Shown piece by piece: positions 47,309 through 58,741 of a stretch of DNA of 64,000 bases (position 1 is the first letter of the stretch; every line of letters begins with the position of its first letter). The DNA lies in NCBI GenBank assembly GCA_963693285.1, contig OY848918.1, forward strand, positions 4,035,876-4,099,875, in the 5' to 3' direction. This stretch comes from Xestospongia muta. Lineage: Eukaryota > Porifera > Demospongiae > Haplosclerida > Petrosiidae. The notes below the pieces were generated by a model. It made no database searches and was not told the origin of the DNA. It saw nothing but the letters and a program-made list of their open reading frames with translations. The position numbers and the translations under genes were made by a program.

Positions 47309-49607
47309 TCAATGTTTTATCACACCATATGCTGCACATGTCTTCATCTCTAGTTCAGTAGTAGGAGTGATCACATCAACATTGTCATATTGAGGTATAA
47401 CTTCATGATGAAGGACAGTATCCGTTAGTGGATTAACAGTAGATGGTACAGTACCTACAATGGATAATACCATTTACAAACTATTACCACTGTTAGTATT
47501 ACCTTGTCTCAGTGATTTAGTTCTTCTTATCCTATATATCATTATAAGTACTAGTACAGTACATACCAGTATTAGAACTGACACACCCACTAGACTACCT
47601 AGATATTACAGTAAAACATTATACATAGAACATTTATTAGTCAAATTGATATCATAATGAGGTAATATTTACACTCATTTGTTAGTTTGTAATATACATT
47701 ATATTGAATACTGACACATACCTCCCAATCCAGCTGTCATCAATCCCAATCTATCTGTCTCACAGTTACTTATTTTTGTATCTGTAAAATATTTACATGT
47801 TAACAATAAAAATATGACAGAAACTATTGGCTGCTTACCTAAACTTACACTTGTAGTAACTAATACTGTAGCTATTGAGACAGAACATGATACAGAACTA
47901 GACACTTGACAAAGAGATGTATAAGTTGGTTCTAATCCAGTAATAATGACATTAGTAGATGATAATACTATATATATTGTTGTTAGTAGATGTATTACTA
48001 TATGTAATAGTACTTCACTTACTAGTTGTACAGTCACATGTTTCTGTAGTATGTAATACTGGAACCATGGAAACAGGACATACAGGACAAGTTACTTTAA
48101 GAGATGGGTAAGTTGGTTCCAATCCAGTAATAGTGATATTAGTAGATGATATTGCCCACTCATCTGATAATGTATCCTCCTCTTCAATATCATATACATA
48201 CATATTATATATACCAGTAGGTATATCATATGTACATCCAATTACTGTACTACTACATACTGGAGAACACATCAATGATATGTTAGTACTGTAGGTAGAG
48301 GAGGCTAATGAAATAAGACAACCTTTAACAATAGCTCCTTTTATAAAATGACAGCTGTAACATGTTCTACCAATATTACTTAGGTCATTATATAGGATAG
48401 CTTCAGTAATATCATATGTACCTGATGAAAGAGAAATATTTGTAAGTCATTTATAATGTACTTACTTAGTAGAGTTGATTCTGTTACATCAACAACAGCT
48501 CCACTTGATAATGATAAACTCATTCTTGTCTTCCATATTTTATTCTCAGTTATATTTACAATATAGATGGTAACAACAATAACTCCTTCATCAGTTAGAA
48601 TTATTGGATTATTTAGAAATATAGAAGAATTATCTTCATTGTATATAACAACATTTAGTTGAGCTGACTCCATTGTGTGTGGACATAGTTGAAGTTCCTA
48701 ATATCACAAACATGAGGTTTTTAGAGATAACCATGTAACTTACCAAATCATATATTGTTATATTTAGTATCCAACTATTAACTGATCTGATAAAGGTAGT
48801 TGTTAAATTACTTATATTAACTAAAATCAAAGTAACAAATTATACATTAGTAACCATAGTGATAATACCTCTTGGTAAATGTAATGATGTAGTAGTTATC
48901 TCTCCTTCTCCAGCTGAGTTATTACCAGCTACACTAATTGTATATGCATATATACCAAATTGACTGGGACAATAGTTGTACTGCCATGTTGTAGAAAATG
49001 TAGTGTTCTGTGTAACTAGTTCTCCTCCATAAGTAACATTGATGATATAACCAGGTATGGATACCAGAGAGAAGGGAGGGGACCAGGAACAGTTTATATA
49101 CTGACTTTGTACATGACATATCAAGTTGTTGACAGCAGCTAGTTGACCTAATGAGAGGAGATATAATGACATATATCAGAGAGTGTGTTACCTTGTATTC
49201 TCAGAGTAGCAATATCAAAGTTGTTATAAAGACTGTCATTAACAAATCCAAATGCCTCACATCTCACTACTGTATTGTTATATTGAGGATATCCAGGTAT
49301 TGTAAGACTGGAGTTAGGTGTTCCTGCTCCATTTGTAACAATACCAAGTTGGATAATGTCATTGTTAGCAGAGCTTGTGCCATTAACAAACCAGGTAATC
49401 CCCACATCAGTATGATCCACTGAACATTGGTAATGTGCTAGTTGATAGACTCCAATGTTAGGAGATGGAGTAAATATGAACTGAACAGCTATATAATAAA
49501 ACTAAATAAAATAGTACATTAGTTATTAATATAATCATACCTGTACATTTTAATATAATAGATACTAACAATATCAGTAGTAGCCATGTTGTCTTCACTA
49601 GATCCAT
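47309..49607 (-). CDS. Ig-FN3 type I membrane receptor, copy 6 (intact)
   Basis: Ten exons splice to 1,782 nt (593 aa): 49541-49607, 49192-49488, 48869-49147, 48744-48820, 48466-48697, 48023-48421, 47839-47967, 47722-47781, 47503-47598 and 47309-47454. The Ig domain has GITWFVNG and VVRCEAFG with F-G segment FVNDSLYNNFDIA, quite unlike its neighbour copy 5, although the rest of the Ig exon is nearly the same. FN3 has the QYNYCPSQFG version. The extra exon repeats STNVIITGLEP and is followed by ISNCETDRLG. The membrane segment reads VLILVCTVLVLIMIY. The tail has YDNV and AYGVIKH. The intron between exons 5 and 6 has a CAG acceptor, shared with copy 7 only. Confidence 0.85.
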
Positions 49608-50174
49608 ATTGAGTTTTTTTTACAAAGTATAGTTGATAGACTGATAATTGTAGTAAAGTACACACAATGTTTCTAATGTAATGGTTTTAACTCTATTTTG
49701 TTATTTTAACATGATATGCTTTCACTCAATTGTTATTGATGTGTGCTTTTGTCCATGTAATGTTGTTGTTAAGATATTGTAAATCATGTACACGAACACA
49801 ACAAACTCTTACAATTTCAATATGTCACAATGATCTCCACACTATAGTATGTTCACATTTCTTATAGATATATTAAAGAAGTTAGTTCCTCACAGATATT
49901 ATAATGGTAGTGGTGGTCTTTTAATTCACATGCTTTATTTGGTCTCAGACTCATTCACACCTACATAATTAGTTTATACATTTTTATTATTTAAGCATGT
50001 GATAAAATTGTATTAATAAGGGATATAAATTAATGAAAACAGAGAATGAATTTATGAACTAATCGAAAGAAGTCAATAATATTATGATGATGTACAGTAT
50101 TATGTACATGTTACATTAACTAGTAATAATTTTATTATTGTATAATGCACATTAATGTATTATATTGTATATTA

Positions 50175-50260
50175 TAGTAGTTCAACTAATATGGTGACTT
50201 CTGTCTCTATCAACAAACTTCAATTTGTTAATTTAATTTGCTGTAAATAGTTCACATTTA
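50175..50260 (-). pseudogene. Relic of TRAPPC4 last exon (beside copy 6)
   Basis: Duplicate of the relic at 46,133-46,217, in the same position relative to its receptor. Confidence 0.65.
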
Positions 50261-50910
50261 TAATAAGAAATAAGTTTATGTTGGACATAGCTATCAACTA
50301 TATCAACTGGTGATGTATTTAGTATGTATGATAATTGTCTTACTAGTTACGTTCATCAAATAGACTTCTAAAATTATTATATTTTTAAAATGTTAATATA
50401 TTTTTAAGGAATGTACATGTTAATAGATTTTACTCATGCAACATCATCATTCAATATAGTAGATATTACGTTATATTTATATTATCTATTTATATATTAC
50501 AAAGGGAGTGTTCTGGGTTATGATATATTATACTTTTGCTGTCTGTCAAAATATGCTTCAAAGGGAAGTATGATACTAAACTAACAAGAATATACATTCA
50601 AAGAGGTAAGTTTATACACATTGACAATATTATATGGACAGTATACACATGTACTGTATTTATAGTCTTATAAATAATGATCCTTGCCTTAAATTTTAAA
50701 ATGTCATTATTGTCTTCTATTTTGCTATCCTTCTTTGATATTCTGATTACTCATTATTGTGCAGACCAACTAGTCATCTGTTTATTTTTAATTCATTCAT
50801 CCTTCATCCAACAAACTACACACATTCTTTGTCTGTATATACTTCAATTCTATTATACTACTGAGTATGCTGTAAAACTGACTAACATATTATCCATACT
50901 GTTACTACAG

Positions 50911-51086
50911 AAAGAGGTTTTAATGATGGTACACTGGTGATAGCTATTGGTATGTTTGTCTATATTATATGTAGTAATGTTATTGTGGATTCTTGTTTGT
51001 AGTTGTCATAGTAACTGTTGTTATTATTATTATTGTTGGTGTTGTTGTTGTTCTTGTTCTTGTTAAGACAGACAAGAAAATTAAAT
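50911..51086 (+). CDS. Second copy of the plus-strand membrane exons (partial)
   Basis: Exons 50911-50949 and 51003-51086, the same in sequence and phase as 46,333-46,508. Downstream, an ATTTTACAG acceptor at about 51,530 precedes TAACACAATATGAGTACC, which also occurs near 38,550, so further exons of this gene may lie there. Function unknown. Confidence 0.4.
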
Positions 51087-52392
51087 GTAAGTTTAACATT
51101 ATCAACAATAATAAACATGTTTCAACATCACACATATATAGATAAGCATATAACAAAACAGACAACAAAATCAAAGAGGCTAAAACAAAATATTGAAGTC
51201 TATAAAACAAACAATGCTGATGTTTCTAACAAACACTACTAGTAGTACATTTATAATAATAATATACAGTGATATAAGTAGAGAATGAGTGTGTATTGTG
51301 GGAGTATACTGGATGAGTAGTATAAAGGAAATTGGTGAATTTACTAGAGTATAAACTGTAATTATTGTAATAACTGAGACAAGTCTTTACTGTAAAAGTA
51401 TTTTGTACTCCACTTTCTGTTCGTGTGTGTACTATTAATTGTACTTTAAAACATCTATAGCTTACCTCTATAGCTGTTCTTACCATTAAATACTAACTAA
51501 ATCTTTGTCGTTACTTATTGTAACTCTTATATTTTACAGTAACACAATATGAGTACCTCAAATAACGACATATAATTTCATTATAATCACATTTCATTTA
51601 AATAACTATAGTATCTGATACTATAGCTATATACTAGTATACTATATGCTATATAGTATAGTATATAGTATAGTATAGTATATATTATAGTATTAGATAA
51701 TTACTCAATTTAGTTACCTATATTATATATTTACTCAATTAAATTATTTATTATCTTTCATTTGTAACTAAGTTGAATTACAACATTTCAATCTACTTTT
51801 ATTTATTATATATAGTTTGTGTCAGTATGAAACAACATTTCATTAAACCAGATTAAATGTTATATTGTCATTATCTTTATTATTTAATATATTGACTTTT
51901 TATCCAGCTGTAACGTTAGAAACTAATATAATAGTAGTTACAAATTATAATATTATGTTCCTATTTTATTGTTATGATGTTCTTCTTTTATCTTTATTAT
52001 TTTATTTTATTATCAACGATTTTAGACTATTAAAAATATTAGAATTATTTAATTGTTTTTTGGCTTAATAATGTTCTTTGTTTCTTTATTTATAATATAT
52101 GATATGTCAGTATGAAACAACAGGTCAATAAAATTTACTCAACCAGATGTGACTAACCAGAACATATGTAGAGTGTGTAACTGGGTGTGGTTTTATTTTT
52201 CTTTACTATATATGTTTTTCTAATTATACAAAGGTTTCGTTTATTTTATTTAAAGTATTAGGATCACTCATGCCCTTCTTGCCATAGCACTCAAATTGGA
52301 AAAGAAATGGAGTAATTCCAATAACCAAACACTCTAATATATACTTATAATATTGATTTTACTAATACTATTTAAAGACACACTGTTACTGG

Positions 52393-54686
52393 TCAATGTT
52401 TTATCACACCATATGCTGCACATGTCTTCATCTCTAGTTCAGTAGTAGGAGTGATCACATCAACATTGTCATATTGAGGTATAACTTCATGATGAGGGAC
52501 AGTATCTGTTAGTGGATTAATAGGAGATGGTACAGTACCTACAATGGATAATACCATTACAAACTACTCCCACTGTTAGTATTACCTTGTCTCAATGACT
52601 TAGTTCTTCTTATCCAACATATCACTATATGTACTAGTACAATACATACCAGTATTAGAACTGACACACCCACTAGACTACCTAGATATTACAGTAAAAC
52701 ATTATACATAGAACATTTATTAGTCAAATTGATATCATTAATGAGGTAATATTTACACTCATTTGTTAGTTTGTAATATACATTATATTGAATACTGACT
52801 CATACCTTCCAATCCAGCTGTCACCAATCCCAATCTATCTGTCTCACAGTTACTTATTTTTGTATCTGTAAAATATTTACATGTTAACAATAAAAATATG
52901 ACAGAAACTATTGGCTGCTTACCTAAACTTACACTTGTAGTAACTAATACTGTAGCTATTGAGACAGAACATGATACAGAACTAGATGCTTGACAAAGAG
53001 ATGTATAAGTTGGTTCTAATCCAGTAATAACGACATTAGTAGATGATAATACTATATATATTGTTATTAGTGGATGTATTACTATATGTAATAGTACTTC
53101 ACTTACTAGTTGTACAGTCACATGTTTCTATAGTATGTAATACTGTAGCCATGGAAACAGAACATACAGGACAAGTCACTTCAAGAGATGGGTAAGTTGG
53201 TTCCAATCCAGTAATAGTGATATTAGTTGATGATATTGCCCAGTCATCTGATAATCTACCCTCCTCTTCAATATCATATACATACATATTATATATACCA
53301 CTAGGTATATCATATGTACATCCAATTACTGTACTACTACATACTGGAGAACACATCAATGATATATTAGTACTGTAGGTAGAGGAGGTTAATGAAATAA
53401 GACAACCTTTAACAATAGCTCCTCTTATAAAATGACAGCTGTAACATGTTCTACCAATATTACTTAGGTCATTATATAGGGTAGCTTCAGTAATATCATA
53501 TGTACCTGATGAAAGAGAAATATTTGTAAGTCATTTATAATGTACTTACTTAGTACAGTTGATTCTGTTACATCAATAACAGCTCCACTTGATAATGATA
53601 AACTCATTCTTGTCTTCCATATTTTATTCTCAGTTATATTTACAATATAGATGGTAACAATAATAACTCCTTCATCAGTTATGATTATTGGATTATTAGG
53701 AAATATAGAAGAATTATCTTCATTGTATATAACAACATTTAGTTGAGCTGACTCCACTGTATGTGGACATTGTTGAAGTTCCTAATATCACAACATGAGG
53801 TATCTAGAGATATCATAATGTAACTGACCAAATTGTATATTGTTACATTTAGTATCCAACTATTAACTGATCTGATAAAAATAGTTGTTAAATTACTTAT
53901 ATTAACTAAAATCAAAGTAACAAATTATACATTAGTAACCATAGTGATAATACCTCCTGGCACATGTAGTGATGTAGTAGTTATCTCTCCTTGTCCAGCT
54001 GAGTTATTACCAGCTACACTAATTGAATATGTACATATACCAAATTGATTTAGGAAATAAAACCATATTGTAGAAGATGTAGTGTTCTGTGTAACTAGTT
54101 CTCCTCTATAAGTAACATTGATATAATAACCAGGTATGGATACCAGAGAGAAGGGAGGAGACCAGGAACAGTTTATATACTGACTTTGTACATGACATAT
54201 GAAGTTGTTAACAGCAGCTAGTTGACCTAATGAGAGGAGATATAATGACATATATCAGAGAGTGTGTTACCTTGTATTCTCAGAGTAGATTCATCAAAAT
54301 TGAAATAACTGCTTCCCTCCACAGTTCCAAATGCATTACATCTCACTACTGTATTGTTATATTGAGGATATCCAGGTATGGTAAGACTAGAGTTAGGTGA
54401 TCCTGCTCCATTTGTAATAATACCAAGTTTAACAATGTCACTATGACCTGAACCTGTTTCATTAACAAGCCAGGTAATCCCTACACCAGTATGATCCACT
54501 GAACATTGGTAATGTGCTAGTTGATAGACTCCAATGTTAGGAGATGGAGTAAATATGAACTGAATAGCTATATAATAAAACTAAATAAAATAGTACATTA
54601 GTTATTAATATAATCGTACCTGTACATTTTAATGTAATAGATACTATCACTATCAGTAGTAGCCATGTTGTCTTCACTTGATCCAT
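52393..54686 (-). CDS. Ig-FN3 type I membrane receptor, copy 7 (intact)
   Basis: Ten exons splice to 1,776 nt (591 aa): 54620-54686, 54271-54567, 53954-54226, 53829-53905, 53550-53781, 53107-53505, 52923-53051, 52806-52865, 52586-52681 and 52393-52538. The 3' half is nearly identical to copy 6. The Ig and FN3 exons instead resemble copy 3 (VNETGSGHSDIVKLG, VEGSSYFNFDES, FLNQFGICTYSI). The donor after the 77-nt exon is GTCAGT where the others have GTAAGT. The tail has YDNV and AYGVIKH. The mosaic structure suggests gene conversion or unequal crossing-over between copies. Confidence 0.85.
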
Positions 54687-55039
54687 CTTTACAAATTATA
54701 ATAATAGACTAATGATTTTAGTACACTACACACTATTTACACCAACTTCACTCTATCTTGTTATTCTAACATGACTTGTTTTCTCTCAATTGTTATTGAT
54801 ATGTGCTTTAGTTCAGGCACTGTTGTTGTTAAGATATTGTAAATCATGTAAATGTCTATTGTTGACCTAGAGTCACAGTATAAAAGTGTATTATGAGAGT
54901 ATATGGATGAGTAGTATAAAGGAAATCACTGAACTTACTAGAGTATGAACAGTAATTGTAATCAACAAGTTATTTTATCATAACCATTATCACTATATAG
55001 TCAATGTAACAAAAGTAAGTCTTTACTGTAAGTCTGGTA
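54687..55039. other. Upstream region of copy 7
   Basis: Related in its first part to the upstream regions of copies 5 and 6, then (from about 54,885) to 38,280-38,480. No gene. Confidence 0.5.
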
Positions 55040-55467
55040 TATTGCTCCACCTACTTTTCATTTAACAGTACCATATAGTACAGTAGTACATGAGACAATT
55101 GGAGCTTTGTATTCAATAAATTGACATCTGATGAGGAATATACCAGACTTAGTCATAATGGACATACTAGTACCCAACTTTATGATCATATCAACATCCT
55201 CATTCTCATACTTCAAAACCTATTCCACCTATGTATTCTACACTACCTACTAATGACAGTGACTGTCAGGTGATATATCATCACCTGACAGTCACAGCCC
55301 TAGCACTAACTCTGCCTGGACTAGATGACATTGAATAGAACTGTCAAGGTATTACTGGTGTGTTCCAACTCTGGTATGAGACTAAGAGATCCATATACCG
55401 GGGACACATTGTTGATAATATCACCAGCTGGGATGAACCAGACCTTGCCAACCAATTAGTTCAGTAA
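55040..55467 (+). pseudogene. Death-domain exon relic 2
   Basis: Paralogue of 38,925-39,349: a HSHTSKPIPPMYSTLPTN-like linker region in broken frames, a 16-bp stem hairpin at 55,259-55,295, LALTLPGLDDIE, a TAG at 55335-55337, then NCQGITGVFQLWYETKRS, a degraded middle and DEPDLANQLVQ with TAA at 55465-55467. The same nonsense codon position as in relic 1 means the two share a broken ancestor. It converges on receptor fragment 8. Confidence 0.65.
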
Positions 55468-55718
55468 TGTTTGTATCAACTCAACTGTAAAGTGTGTGTG
55501 GGGGTGAGTGATATGGTTCTTACAATATATATATTTTCTACTTATAGAAAGGTTTCATTTATTTTATAGTATCACTATATTAAGACTACTCATGTCCTTC
55601 TTGTCATAGCACTCAAATTGGAAAAGAAATGAAGCAATTTCAATAACTAAACACTCTAATTAATATATACTTATAATAATGATTTCACTAACAATATTTA
55701 AGCACACAATGTTACAGA

Positions 55719-56014
55719 TCAATATTTTATCACACCATATGCAGCACACGTGTTCATCTCTAGTTCAATAGTAGGTAGTGTATTAGTGATAATATCAACA
55801 TTCTCATATTGAGGTATAACTTGATGAGGGATTGTATCTGTTAGTGGATTAACAGGAGATGGTACAGTACCTACAATTGATAATACCATTTACAAACTAT
55901 TCCCACTGTTAGTATTACCTTGTCTCAGTGACTTAGTTCTTCTTATCCAACATATCACTATATGTACTAGTACAGTACATACCAGTATTAGAACTGACAT
56001 ACCCACTAGACTAC
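55719..56014 (-). pseudogene. Receptor copy 8, tail and membrane exons only
   Basis: Tail exon 55719-55870 (open, YENVDI and AYGVIKY) and membrane exon 55919-56014 (open) with correct splice sites. No ectodomain exon follows. The upstream side is replaced by the 1.1-kb repeat from about 56,126, which probably removed or separated the rest. Confidence 0.75.
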
Positions 56015-56125
56015 CTAGATATTTATGGTGAGTACTGTATGTAACAGAAATATTTTATGTTCTAATTAATTTAAATTAATAGTAATAATATATTATCTTT
56101 CAGTTTATTTTTAAACACTATTGTT

Positions 56126-57226
56126 CAGTGAAATAGACCAACCCATTGTTTGAATAAGAGTAAACACTTTAATCTTTATGGTTTCTAGAGGTAGTGAGAT
56201 TCAATACAGCTGCCACCTTTAGTTTAAGTATTTGACCCTCTTCTGCTAAGGGTTGGTTGACCATAACCTTTACCACATTAAAGGAGGGGTAATATAACCA
56301 CAATTGTCTGCTATTTTGCTAAAATTTATTACTGAATAATTATTATTGAGTTATATTGTTCACTATGATAACAGGCCCACTAGATAGGTATACTGAACTG
56401 GCCTACTTGTCAGGTGTTAAGCTATAGCTGAAGCTGATGAAAGAGGGCTACATCACTTGAGAGTTTTCATTGTTGTATACCTTAATATATCAACCAAGTT
56501 AATAATCATCATTTCAAATTGTTAACTAATCCAATTCAAACTAATTCTAAATGTATCAATTTCATATTGAAATACAACATCTGAACTATCAGAGATAGTC
56601 ACTCACAAACAAATGAGAAAATTATTATTAAATTTTTATCTCCTTACATTGATAATTGGCAAGTGTTATGAATAAATGAAGAGCAGCTGGACAGATTTAA
56701 TTTATACTTTGAGTGTGGGTTTTGTTAAGATTTATATTGATAACAAGCAATATGATGTTACAAGAGGTCACTCCCTGTACAGTTCTGTACCTATTCCAAG
56801 AGCTCATGTAAATAATTTATAATGGAAATACAGGTGATTCTATGTGAGTGAGGCACCCCTAAAGTTATTGTTTTTACAACTATATTCATCCTTACAACTG
56901 ATTGATATTGATATATCAAGGAAGATATGGTTCCAGAGGTCTGATGTCCTCAGCCCTGGAATTTAATCAAAAGGTCTGTACACTGGTAATGACATATACA
57001 TTAATACATAGTAATAATTATAGTGTATGTTAGAATACAATAAGTGTACAATATTATGTCTAATACTACTGATACTGACTAAAATAATAGTCTCATAAAG
57101 TATGTGTGTCAAGGTTTGGACTGTCCCATTGTGCCAAGTTGAAAGTTCTAACTTTCATAAGTATGCGTGCATGTAAATATGATAATGAAATAATCCTACC
57201 CACTCAAGATCACACTGGCATTTTTA
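56126..57226. repeat. 1.1-kb interspersed repeat, copy I
   Basis: Starts near GACCAACCCATTGTTTGAAT and runs to the start of minisatellite array 4. Copy II (57,572-58,741) matches it throughout with scattered changes, and copy III (from 63,516) matches its first 480 bases before the window ends. No conserved open frame is seen, so it looks like a non-autonomous element. Confidence 0.8.
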
Positions 57227-57566
57227 ATATACTACTAATGGACATATACTGGTAATATTACTGATATATCTAATATACTACCAATGGACATGTACTGGTA
57301 ATATTACTGATATATCTAATATACTACCAGTGGACATATACTGGTAATATTACTGATATATCTAATATGCTACCAGTGGACTTGTACTGGTAATACTACT
57401 GATATATCTAATATACTACCAGTTGACATGTACTGGTAATACTACTGATATATATAATATACTACCAGTGGACATGTACTGGTAATATTACTAATACACT
57501 CTACCAGTGGACATGTACTGGTAATATTGGTAATATTACTAATACGTACACTCTACTAGTGGATGT
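57227..57566. repeat. 46-bp minisatellite array 4
   Basis: About seven units, more diverged toward the right end, where partial units of TGGTAATATTGGTAATATTAC occur. It follows directly on repeat copy I. Confidence 0.85.
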
Positions 57567-57571
57567 GTACT

Positions 57572-58741
57572 GACTTATCACAAACCAACCTATTGTTTGA
57601 ATAAGAGTAAACACTTAAAGCCTTATGGTTTCTGGAGGTTTGACTGTTAGTGAGATTCATTGATGTAGTAGCCACCTTCTTGGTTTAAGTGCTTGACCCT
57701 CTTCCATTAAGGGTTGGTTGACCATAACCTTTACCACATTAAAGGAGGGGTAATATAACCACAATTGTCTGCTATTTTACTAAAATTGAAATTTATATTA
57801 CTGAATAATTATTATTGAGTTATATTGTTCACTATAACAGGCCCAATAGATAGATATACTGAACTGGATTACTTGTCAAGTGTTAAGCTATAGCTAAAGC
57901 TGATGAAAGAGGGTTACATCACTTGAGAGGTTTCATTTTTCTATACCTTAATATATCAATCAAGTTAATAATTATCATCTCAAATTGTTAACTAATTCAA
58001 TTCAAACCAATTCTAAATGTATCAATTTCATATTGAAATAAAACATCTGAACTATCAGAGATAGTCACTCACAAACAAATGAGAAAATTATTATTGAATT
58101 CCTATCTCCTTACAGTTGGTAATTGGTAAGTGTCATGAATAAATGAAGAGCAGCTGGACAAATTTAATTCATTCTTTGAGTCTGGATTTTGTTAAGACTT
58201 ATTTGATAACAAGCAATATGTTGTTATAAGAGTCACTCCCTGTATAGTTCTGTACCTACTCCAAGAGTTCATGTAAACAATTTATATTGAAAATATAGGT
58301 GATTCCATGTTAGTGAGCATGGTTGCTCCTAATGTTATTGTTCTTACAACTATTTCCTCCTTACAACTGATTGATATTGATATATAAAGGAAGATAATTA
58401 TGGTTCCAGAAGTCTGATGTCCTCAGCCATGTAACTTAATCAAAAGATCTATACACTGGTAATGACATATACATTAATACATAGTAATAATTATAGTGTA
58501 CATTATAATACAATGAGTATTTAATATTATTTGTAACACTACTGATACTGACTAAAATGATAGTCTGATAAAGTATGTGTGTCAAGGTTTGGACTGTCCC
58601 ATTGTGCCAAGTTGAAAGTTCCGACTGTCTTGCTCTAACTTTCATAAGTACATGTGCATGTAAACATGATAATGAAACAATCCTACCCATTCAAGATCAC
58701 ACAGGAGTCCCTTCTTTTCTGGGTGCACTGGCATTTTTAGT
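57572..58741. repeat. 1.1-kb interspersed repeat, copy II
   Basis: Second copy, again immediately followed by the minisatellite. Compared with copy I it has a few short insertions (for example near 58,620-58,640 and 58,700-58,730). Confidence 0.8.

Larger units (their letters stand above)
49608..52392. repeat. Spacer between copies 6 and 7
   Basis: Second instance of the copy 5/6 spacer with two extra blocks. The first (50,340-50,880) resembles 30,300-30,620. The second (51,310-51,860) resembles 38,320-38,800 and includes an ACTATATAGTAT palindromic tract at about 51,620-51,690. The antisense membrane exons and TRAPPC4 relic inside it are listed separately. Confidence 0.7.
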
